This document shows, in pieces, positions 1 to 5,954 of a stretch of 9,165 nucleotides of DNA. The notes under the pieces were generated by a model. It was given only the letters and a program-made list of their open reading frames with translations, was not told where the DNA came from and ran no database searches. The stretch spans positions 1-9,165 of the forward strand of contig JAYZHP010000059.1 in NCBI GenBank assembly GCA_036166415.1, in the 5' to 3' direction. The stretch is from TMED108 sp036166415. GTDB taxonomy: Bacteria > Fidelibacterota > Marinisomatia > Marinisomatales > TCS55. Numbering within the stretch: the stretch's first letter is position 1; each line of letters starts with the position of its first letter. Made by a program: the position numbers and the translations under genes.

Positions 1-1275
1 CCTGGACCAATGATGAAGATCCCGTATACTTCTATTGCACCTTCTCCTTATTTTTTTACTGCAGGTACTGGTACTGAAATTCATAATCTTGCTCCGTTTA
101 ATACAGCAACAGGGGCATATTATAATATGGACTTTGCTAATGGATGGAGCTGGGGAGTCTCAACGGCTACTGGTGGAGATACAACTCGATTAGCAAATCT
201 AGAGGTATCTACCTATAGAGCGCCTGTTGAGTTTGGCTTTCACTTTCAAAAGCGCGTTCTTGTTAGGGACAACATATCATTTTCTTTAGGCCTTCAAGAT
301 ATTATTTTTGAAAATAACAAGGCGGGTCTAAATCTTGACCCAGCTCAGTTATCTTTCTTTGGAATTGTTAGTAGTGAGTCTGAAATCAGTAATTATACCT
401 TTAACACTTTTATTGGATTTGGAACGGGTGGATTTGGAGCAATCGATACGGTTAAGGTTATAGACTCATTAGCAACAGAGCCTGCAAGTACAAACGCAGG
501 TGTATTTTTTGGAACTATATTTAATACTCCCTTTTTAGATAAATGGGGAGGTGTAGATATTGTGGGTGAATTCGACGGCAATGGCATCAATGTGGGACTC
601 CGCATCCCCCTTACCTCGGATTATCGCCTGAACCTAGGGTTCACCCACATAGAAAAACTACCTAAATGGAAAGAACGTTATTGGAAAGGTCACTCAGCTA
701 TTACATTAGGCTTTGAGATTACTGCTCCAAGAAGGTCTGCTTCTAGAATACCCGGTGGGGGACCAACCCCACCACCAATGTTACAACCGGGTAATATTGA
801 TATGGCAGAAATTGATACAACATTAAAACTGGCTGACTATACCGTTCATACCTTGCGTGATTCAATGGGGCTAATGACTAATGAAATGCGAAATCTGATG
901 ACAAGATTATCAGCTATGGAACAGCATTCGAAATTCCTTGAAGATTCGCTAAAGGCAGTAAAATTAAATAGTAATGTGAGTGAACAAAAAATGAATGATG
1001 CGATGCGGCATCTTTCGCGATCACTTAGGTACTTTTATTCAGGAAATTATAGAGCATCGCTACAAGAGGTTGAATCTGCTCTAGAATTAAACCCTAATCT
1101 GGCATTAGCATATGCAAGGCGAGGGTCTATTTATTATAAACTAGGTGATATACAACGTGCTACGATTAATTGGAATTTAGCGCTTCGTATGGATCCAGAA
1201 TATGATGATGTAAGAAATGTTCTTAAAGCATTACATGAAAACCGGCTTAAATCAACAACCTTGATAGAGGATTAA
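1..1275 (+). CDS. Outer-membrane beta-barrel protein with C-terminal coiled coil and two TPRs (5' partial)
   Basis: The reading frame is open to the left edge (three more codons precede the ATG at 10) and no signal peptide is visible, so the true N-terminus lies outside the window. Numbered from the ATG at 10, residues about 40-236 alternate hydrophobic and polar positions with many aromatics and end in GHSAITLGFEI, which looks like a closing outer-membrane beta-strand. A Pro/Gly-rich linker follows (about 247-261), then a probable coiled coil (about 268-330) and two tetratricopeptide repeats (about 331-364 and 365-398, with ALELNPNLALAYARRG and ALRMDPEY signatures). The layout resembles PorV/PorQ-like FCB barrels joined to a soluble protein-binding domain. 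The stop is 2 nt before motA, so it is almost certainly co-transcribed with the motor genes. I infer an outer-membrane anchor or partner for the motor, with the TPRs as docking surface. The barrel call is by pattern only; the exact family is not recognised. Confidence 0.7.
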   Translation, partial: PGPMMKIPYTSIAPSPYFFTAGTGTEIHNLAPFNTATGAYYNMDFANGWSWGVSTATGGDTTRLANLEVSTYRAPVEFGFHFQKRVLVRDNISFSLGLQDIIFENNKAGLNLDPAQLSFFGIVSSESEISNYTFNTFIGFGTGGFGAIDTVKVIDSLATEPASTNAGVFFGTIFNTPFLDKWGGVDIVGEFDGNGINVGLRIPLTSDYRLNLGFTHIEKLPKWKERYWKGHSAITLGFEITAPRRSASRIPGGGPTPPPMLQPGNIDMAEIDTTLKLADYTVHTLRDSMGLMTNEMRNLMTRLSAMEQHSKFLEDSLKAVKLNSNVSEQKMNDAMRHLSRSLRYFYSGNYRASLQEVESALELNPNLALAYARRGSIYYKLGDIQRATINWNLALRMDPEYDDVRNVLKALHENRLKSTTLIED

Positions 1276-1277
1276 TC

Positions 1278-2057
1278 ATGGATATTGCAACTTTAGTAGG
1301 GATTTTATTAGGTATGGGGGCAATTATAGGAAGCATACTTCTTATGACACCAGATATGGGAATGTTTGTCTCTGTGGCAAGTTTTGGAATTGTATTTGGA
1401 GGCATGCTGGCATCAGTAGCTGTTGCTTTTCCTTTAAAAGATGTACTGCAGCTTGGAGCGGCTATGGGAGCTGTTTTCAAGGGCGGTAGAGATACGCTAG
1501 GCGGTTTAGTGGATGAAGCGGTTGAAGCTTCAGAAGCTGGTAGAAAAGGAACCGCAGACCTTGAAAAACATATCGAAAGTATTAGCAGCTTTTTCTTCAA
1601 GGATGGTGTACAGATGGTTATTGATGGATATTCACTAGAAGAGGTCACAGAAATATTAAACACAAGAATTGACTATAGAGAGCTTCGCGAAAATACACAG
1701 GCGGGTCTTTTTAAATCTATGGGCGTGATGGCTCCTGCGTGGGGAATGGTTGGAACTTTGATTGGTCTAGTGGTTATGTTGTCTGGCTTTGGTGGAGAAG
1801 GCGGTGGAACAGATACACTCGGCGCGGGTATGTCAGCTGCATTGATTACAACTATGTACGGTGCAATTTTTGCAAATTTATTCTTTCTACCAATGGCAGA
1901 TAAAATTAAGACACGTATTACTACTTCAAGCACTGAACAAAATTTACAGTTAGAAGCAGCGCGGTTGATTCATCAAAAAAAGCATCCAATTATTGTGCGT
2001 GAAAAACTGAATTCATACATTCCACCTAAAGAGTGGAAGAAAGATGATGCTGGGTAA
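1278..2057 (+). CDS. motA: MotA/PomA-family flagellar-type stator subunit
   Basis: This is the A subunit of an inner-membrane ion-driven stator, 259 aa, a normal length for PomA. Four membrane helices are visible at about 4-22, 28-50, 148-171 and 185-207, with the large cytoplasmic loop between helices 2 and 3. The N-terminus MDIATLVGILLGMGAI and the block APAWGMVGTLIGLVVMLSGF are close to PomA. The two functionally important prolines are present (P153 and P205). The cytoplasmic charges that contact FliG in known stators have counterparts: R89-K90, E96 and E100, with one residue fewer than PomA between the basic and acidic groups. The TM3-TM4 loop is glycine-rich (GGEGGG, 172-177). The start has a GAGG at 1267-1270, 7 nt upstream. 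It lies 2 nt before motB. Retained torque charges favour a FliG-driving stator over TolQ/ExbB, GldL or Zorya ZorA. Confidence 0.93.
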   Translation: MDIATLVGILLGMGAIIGSILLMTPDMGMFVSVASFGIVFGGMLASVAVAFPLKDVLQLGAAMGAVFKGGRDTLGGLVDEAVEASEAGRKGTADLEKHIESISSFFFKDGVQMVIDGYSLEEVTEILNTRIDYRELRENTQAGLFKSMGVMAPAWGMVGTLIGLVVMLSGFGGEGGGTDTLGAGMSAALITTMYGAIFANLFFLPMADKIKTRITTSSTEQNLQLEAARLIHQKKHPIIVREKLNSYIPPKEWKKDDAG

Positions 2058-2059
2058 AC

Positions 2060-2809
2060 ATGGCCGCAACACCACAAGAGAAGAAAAAATTTATGGCTAA
2101 AGGCATGGAGCAGGTCGATGAAGGTCTACCCGGATGGTTTGGTACATTTGCTGATATGATGACGCTTCTTTTCGCCTTTTTTGTGTTGCTTGCTGCAATT
2201 TCAACCATAGATCCTGTGAAGCTTCAAAATATGGCTGACAGTATGGGTAAATCTGTGGGCACAAAAGAGGAGATGGATAATCAAGCAATGACCTTGGGTG
2301 ATATTCATAAGGCTGCAACAAAAATGGTTGAAGAAATGGGACAAGACTCAGAAACAGGGGAGCCACCAGTTGAAGTAACTACTAGCCCAAAGGGAGTTAC
2401 TATAGGAATATCTTCTGATATTAGTTTTGAGCCAGGGTCTGCTACGACTAAGCCTGGCTTTCTTGATATATTGAAGAAGATAGTGCCTACAATTGAGGAG
2501 TCCTATTTTATGATTGCGGTTGAAGGACATACTGATAGTGATCCATTACCAAAAAGCCTGAGAGAAAGGTACCCTAGCAATTGGGAGCTTTCCGGCGCAA
2601 GAGCGTCAGCGGTTGTAAGATTATTAATAGATCTTAAAGTTGATCCTACCCGCTTACAATCAGTAGGTTATGGAGAGTTTGTTCCAAGAGATAAAAATAC
2701 AGCTGAAATCATTACAACTGATTTAATTCAGAAATATAATTCTAATCCACAGCAAAAGTCGAGAAATCGCCGTGTGGAAATAACATTTTTAGCACCAAAT
2801 AAACTTTAA
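2060..2809 (+). CDS. motB: MotB/PomB-family stator subunit with OmpA-like peptidoglycan-binding domain
   Basis: This is the B subunit of the stator, 249 aa. A short cytoplasmic N-terminus leads into one membrane helix (about 28-48) starting GLPGWFGTFADMMTLLFAFF. The aspartate D32 matches the essential ion-binding Asp of MotB (D32 in E. coli) and PomB (D24). The surrounding GTFAD-M-LL-FFVLL pattern resembles sodium-type PomB more than proton-type MotB. A plug-like segment follows the helix (about 51-66). The OmpA C-terminal-like domain spans about 118-245, with EGHTDSDP (155-162), NWELSGARASAVVR (174-187), GYGEFVPR (203-210) and RNRRVEI (235-241). D159 and R181 sit where OmpA domains bind the meso-diaminopimelate peptide of peptidoglycan. 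It starts 2 nt after motA, suggesting translational coupling. Function in torque is inferred from family and neighbours. Confidence 0.94.
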   Translation: MAATPQEKKKFMAKGMEQVDEGLPGWFGTFADMMTLLFAFFVLLAAISTIDPVKLQNMADSMGKSVGTKEEMDNQAMTLGDIHKAATKMVEEMGQDSETGEPPVEVTTSPKGVTIGISSDISFEPGSATTKPGFLDILKKIVPTIEESYFMIAVEGHTDSDPLPKSLRERYPSNWELSGARASAVVRLLIDLKVDPTRLQSVGYGEFVPRDKNTAEIITTDLIQKYNSNPQQKSRNRRVEITFLAPNKL

Positions 2810-2834
2810 TCGAGGTAATAAAATTCATATGAAC

Positions 2835-2841
2835 AAGGGAG
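2835..2841 (+). promoter_or_regulatory. Ribosome binding site selecting the 2847 start of the FliF-like gene
   Basis: AAGGGAG lies 5 nt before the ATG at 2847. The alternative in-frame ATG at 2829 has only GAGG at 2812-2815, 13 nt away. The downstream start also puts a basic MKKRHNMGIR stretch directly before the hydrophobic signal segment, so I prefer it. Initiation at 2829 would add six residues. Confidence 0.5.
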
Positions 2842-2846
2842 CAAAT

Positions 2847-4340
2847 ATGAAAAAGCGGCATAATATGGGAATTAGATATACAATATTGGGTTCATTATTA
2901 TTTTCAATAATAATTGGACAATCCAATGGTTATCTTGCCCAAAAACTCATGATTGAGAATAGTCTAAGAAATCGTATTTCTGATGCGATGGAAAAAGTAA
3001 TTGATAATCGTAAATATGTTATTGATGTTAGTGTAGATCTAGAAGTCAGTAGCGCTATTGAAAATCAAACAACATTTTCTCCAAACGATGGTTCAGTTAA
3101 ATCTTTACAATCGGCACGGGACATGGTTAATACTAGCGATGCTCCAGCTAGTGGAAACGTAGGCCTGCCTATACCTGGCTTTGATTTTACAGCAGAAAGC
3201 TCTGAGCCAACACCTGAGCCTGCTGCTGAGCCTAAAATGGATGCACCTGTAGGTGATAATGTGGTTTCAAGAACCCAAAAAGAAATGAAGCCATCGATGG
3301 CCAGCGTTAGAAATATGGAAATTAGTATTATTATTCAAGAAGGTGCTGCTCCTGAATTAATAGAAAATATCCGCCAAGTGGTTATGGTTGCTTCAAGATT
3401 TAATCGTCCAAGAGGTGATGTATTAAGCATTATGACCGCTAGCTTTAAAGAGCGACGAGACGAAAAATCAGCCGAGCAAGTATTGTTGAAAAATATTGCT
3501 GAAAAACTTGAAACTCTCGAAAGCCAAAGAGAAAGACTAGGAGAAGTTGACTGGAAAAAAGAATTAGAAAATTATAAAGAATCTGAATCTGAAAGGCGCC
3601 AAGAAGACCGTTTATATTTTCAATCAAAATTGGCGGAGCTAGAAGCATCTGCTCGCGATCAATCCTACGATCAAGAACGTCAGGCAATGCTAAAACAAGA
3701 CTCTATTCGTCTTCAAGCATTAAATGAAGAAATTCAAAATCTTAAATCTTTTTTAGGAGCGGCAAATATTTCTGACTCTGCTGCTGCAAGTGCAGAATCC
3801 AGTGTTCAAGAAAAGCTTCAGGAAAGAAATGGTCTTGATGCTCAAATAGCTGAAAAACTTGCTATGTTAGATCAAGCTCAAGCAGAGCTTGATAGACAAT
3901 CAAGTCGCGGTGGAAGCGGAACCGGTATGATTGTTTTGGTTTCAGTATTATCAGCATTAGTAATTGGATTAATAGTGGTATTAGTCTTCATGTTAATCAA
4001 TAAGCCTAAACAACAAATGCCACCACCTTGGATGATGTATCCGCCAAGAAGACCTAAAAAAAAAGATAATGGAGCGCCAGCAGTGACAAATGTTGTACAG
4101 GCCCCAAGTCAACCAGCGCAGCAAGCATCGACTCCCAATGAAGATATTGCGGTTTTGCAAAGCGAAGTAAACGATATGAAACAAGCCGTTGTATCGATGA
4201 GCGTTGGCCAACCACAAGCAGCAAATAAAATTGTTAAAGACTGGATCGTGGAAGAAGCACCAGCGGAACCTGAACCTGAACCAAGCAACGATGATTCTGA
4301 TGATGGTGATGATAAAAAGAAAAAGAAAAAGAAAAAATAA
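2847..4340 (+). CDS. FliF-like rotor ring protein: RBM3-like domain, long periplasmic coiled coil, one TM, FliG-binding tail
   Basis: I read this as a remodelled flagellar MS-ring protein. Numbering is from the alternative ATG at 2829; subtract 6 for the chosen start. Residues 16-34 form a signal peptide or anchor. Residues 46-90 resemble the first half of the FliF C-terminal domain/RBM3 (LRNRISDAMEKVIDN, then VIDVSVDLEV and a P-DG turn). The second half is at 145-206, with VRNMEISIII and RPRGDVLSIMTASF matching the FliF RGD-V--V--F end. A Pro/Glu-rich insert (124-141) replaces the usual collar. A charged coiled coil covers 207-309 and 325-357, then one membrane helix at 366-390. The cytoplasmic tail has QPQAANKIVKDWIVEE (461-476), like the FliF C-terminal peptide that binds the FliG N-domain. 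The protein ends with an acidic run and eight lysines. The canonical RBM1 and RBM2 are absent. It sits between motB and fliG. Family assignment is from motif reading only. Confidence 0.75.
   Translation: MKKRHNMGIRYTILGSLLFSIIIGQSNGYLAQKLMIENSLRNRISDAMEKVIDNRKYVIDVSVDLEVSSAIENQTTFSPNDGSVKSLQSARDMVNTSDAPASGNVGLPIPGFDFTAESSEPTPEPAAEPKMDAPVGDNVVSRTQKEMKPSMASVRNMEISIIIQEGAAPELIENIRQVVMVASRFNRPRGDVLSIMTASFKERRDEKSAEQVLLKNIAEKLETLESQRERLGEVDWKKELENYKESESERRQEDRLYFQSKLAELEASARDQSYDQERQAMLKQDSIRLQALNEEIQNLKSFLGAANISDSAAASAESSVQEKLQERNGLDAQIAEKLAMLDQAQAELDRQSSRGGSGTGMIVLVSVLSALVIGLIVVLVFMLINKPKQQMPPPWMMYPPRRPKKKDNGAPAVTNVVQAPSQPAQQASTPNEDIAVLQSEVNDMKQAVVSMSVGQPQAANKIVKDWIVEEAPAEPEPEPSNDDSDDGDDKKKKKKKK
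4314..4337 (+). repeat. A/G homopurine tract encoding the oligo-lysine tail
   Basis: Twenty-four purines made of repeated AAAAAG units encode eight consecutive lysines immediately before the stop of the FliF-like gene. Such a tract is prone to polymerase slippage, and its length may vary between strains. The encoded patch follows an acidic run (DDSDDGDD), giving a strongly dipolar C-terminal end. Confidence 0.8.
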
Positions 4341-4349
4341 GAGGCTATT

Positions 4350-5279
4350 ATGATCTCAGATTACAATAGATTATCCGGATTGCAAAAAGTTGCCATTTTA
4401 TTTTCGGTGCTTGGAGAAAGCCTTGCGTTGAGCCTGGTAAATGATTTGGATAAAACAGAGATTCGTAAAATTCGTGCTGCTATGAGAGGAATTAATGATG
4501 TTTCTTTCTCTGTAAAAAAACAGGTCATGGAAGAATTTTATTTTTCTTTTGTTAGTGAAAAATTTGTTCAAGAAGAAAGTGATGAACCAAAAAAGCCATT
4601 TGAATTCTTAAATGAACTAACTGATGAGCAGCTAATAGCATTAGTTGCATCAGAAGATTCAAGAGTTGTTGCAATTACCCTAGCTCAACTGGAAGGTGAA
4701 AAACGAACAGCCGTGCTAAATCGTTTAGATGAAGCACAAAAAAGAGAGGTTTTGCTTAGCATTGGAAACCTAAATGATGTTCCACTAGAAGCTGTTGTGC
4801 AAATTGCAAATAAGCTTAATAAGAAATCAAAGCAACTACCAAAGACCGTTAATTTTTCTAGAGGCGGTGGAAAAGATTTAGCTGATCTGCTTGGTGAAAT
4901 GCCAGCAGAGGATGAGGCAATATTTATGGATAATCTTGAACAGGAAGACCCTGAACTTGCTGAACAGGTAAAAAAATATAGAATAACATTCGATTCAATT
5001 TTTGAAATATTTCCGGACAACCTACTTCGCGATCTTATGAATGCTGTAGATTTGGATGCTGTCTCTATGGCCCTTAAAGGAATGGATCAGTCAGTTAGCG
5101 ATAAAGTATTAGGTGTGCTACCCAAAAAGAAGCAGGCCATGTTTGAACCTGTTGAGGGTGCTGTGCCTAAACGTGATGTTGATGATGCTAGAAAATCCAT
5201 TGTATCGGCTGCTAAGCAAATGGAAAAAGATGGTGCATTCAAGCTAGAGGATTTATTGGGAGGAGATACTGTAGAATAA
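4350..5279 (+). CDS. fliG: FliG-family rotor (switch/torque) protein
   Basis: FliG is the cytoplasmic torque ring that binds the FliF tail and is pushed by MotA. At 309 aa this copy is slightly short (usual about 330-345). The N-domain (about 1-75) opens with LSGLQKVAILFSVLGE, the typical FliG start. The middle domain (about 84-158) has FEFLNELTDEQLIALVASED, and the C-domain (about 172-300) begins with a GGGK loop at 172-175 and continues with EQEDPELAEQVKKY. RITFDSIF replaces the MFVF motif. VDLDAVSMALKGMDQ aligns with E. coli at its torque lysine (K243 for K264) and K260 replaces R281. The acidic pair D288/D289 reads PV here, with E266 and E269 nearby, and K274/R275 lie near R297. The EHPQ motif that contacts FliM is EDSR (102-105). 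The Shine-Dalgarno AAGAGG at 4339-4344 is 5 nt upstream. It is in the same frame as the preceding gene and is the last gene before the terminator. Confidence 0.88.
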   Translation: MISDYNRLSGLQKVAILFSVLGESLALSLVNDLDKTEIRKIRAAMRGINDVSFSVKKQVMEEFYFSFVSEKFVQEESDEPKKPFEFLNELTDEQLIALVASEDSRVVAITLAQLEGEKRTAVLNRLDEAQKREVLLSIGNLNDVPLEAVVQIANKLNKKSKQLPKTVNFSRGGGKDLADLLGEMPAEDEAIFMDNLEQEDPELAEQVKKYRITFDSIFEIFPDNLLRDLMNAVDLDAVSMALKGMDQSVSDKVLGVLPKKKQAMFEPVEGAVPKRDVDDARKSIVSAAKQMEKDGAFKLEDLLGGDTVE

Positions 5280-5306
5280 TATCATTTCCTCTATTTCTTT
5301 AATTAC

Positions 5307-5343
5307 AAACCCCTTATTATATTCTTAGTAAGGGGTTTTTTTT
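5307..5343 (+). terminator. Rho-independent terminator after the motor block
   Basis: A perfect 10-bp stem, AAACCCCTTA (5307-5316) with TAAGGGGTTT (5329-5338), encloses a 12-nt loop and runs into eight consecutive T (5336-5343). It lies 27 nt after the fliG stop and separates the motor operon from the Nudix/glutamate-cysteine ligase genes. Confidence 0.92.
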
Positions 5344-5405
5344 AACCTATAATTACTTTTTTCATTAAATAGAAATAAATTTTATACATTCAACTAAGCA
5401 AAATT
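5344..5405 (+). promoter_or_regulatory. Probable promoter region for the Nudix gene
   Basis: This 62-nt, nearly all-A/T gap follows a strong terminator, so transcription of the next genes must start here or inside the coding region. TATACA at 5383-5388 could be a -10 element, with a weak TTCATT at 5361-5366 in the -35 position. No clear Shine-Dalgarno precedes the ATG at 5406. The specific boxes are uncertain in such AT-rich sequence. Confidence 0.3.
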
Positions 5406-5945
5406 ATGTCTATTCAAGCGCTTCGAAACAAATTGAATCAATACTTAACTGATTATCCAGAAGAAAAAAGTGTTATAGCTCAAACATTTGAATTTTTAGA
5501 TAATAATAACTGTTTTAATCGATCAAATTTGTATGGTCATTTTACCGGATCTGCATGGATAGTAGATGAATCAAATAGCTGGGCACTAATGACGCATCAT
5601 AAAAAATTAAATAAATGGCTACAACTTGGAGGGCATGCGGATGGCAATCAAGACTTACTAGGGGTTGCCTATGCTGAGGCTCTGGAAGAGTCAGGCTTTA
5701 ATAAATTCAAAATTGTAACTGATAAAATATTTGATTTAGATATTCATTCAATACCGAAATACAATGGGATACCTAGACATTTCCATTTTGACGTTAGGTT
5801 CCTACTTAAAGCAAACAGGCGTTCTGAAAAAATATTAGTGAGTAATGAATCAAAAGATGTTGCCTGGATAAAATTCGAGCAAATAACAAAAAAGAATGAT
5901 GAAGAGTCGATTAAGAGAATGCTACATAAGAGCATGCATTTATAA
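5406..5945 (+). CDS. Nudix hydrolase
   Basis: This is a soluble 179-aa Nudix pyrophosphohydrolase, cleaving an X-diphosphate substrate that cannot be named from sequence. The Nudix box spans G76-F98 (pattern GX5EX7REUXEEXGU). The metal-binding core E91, E94 and E95 and the closing G97 are present. The first Glu is Gln82 and the Arg before the catalytic Glu is Ala90. Just upstream is THHKKLNKWLQLGGHADG (63-80), and further on IHSIPKYNGIPRHFHFDVRF (113-132). Both blocks are typical of a recognisable family of roughly 170-190 aa Nudix proteins with conserved histidines. The first about 45 residues form a helical N-terminal extension common to that family. It is the first gene after the terminator and lies 9 nt before the glutamate-cysteine ligase gene. 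The family is secure; the substrate is unknown. Confidence 0.88.
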   Translation: MSIQALRNKLNQYLTDYPEEKSVIAQTFEFLDNNNCFNRSNLYGHFTGSAWIVDESNSWALMTHHKKLNKWLQLGGHADGNQDLLGVAYAEALEESGFNKFKIVTDKIFDLDIHSIPKYNGIPRHFHFDVRFLLKANRRSEKILVSNESKDVAWIKFEQITKKNDEESIKRMLHKSMHL

Positions 5946-5954
5946 ATATATTAA

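Noticed and set aside
1247..1933. Antisense frames of 138 and 86 aa opposite motA
   Set aside because: They mirror the strongly conserved motA coding frame, are rich in Pro/Ser/Ile as expected for an antisense shadow, and have no ribosome site or recognisable motif.
1278..2809. Zorya-type anti-phage ZorA/ZorB or gliding GldL/GldM pair
   Set aside because: MotA has PomA length, the PomA-like helix blocks and FliG-facing charges, no ZorC/D/E follows, and FliF-like and FliG genes are directly downstream.
4314..4337. Programmed frameshift site in the oligo-lysine tract
   Set aside because: The downstream fliG is already in the same frame, so a frameshift is not needed to fuse them and would instead misread fliG; only stop readthrough could fuse the products.
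2847..4340. Type III secretion SctJ lipoprotein
   Set aside because: No lipobox cysteine follows the signal segment, the retained region matches RBM3 and not the SctJ RBM1-RBM2, and the tail carries a FliG-binding-like motif.
4685..5020. Antisense frame of 111 aa opposite fliG
   Set aside because: It has Ser-rich low-complexity composition typical of the reverse complement of a Glu/Lys/Leu-rich gene and lies wholly inside the conserved FliG middle and C-domains.
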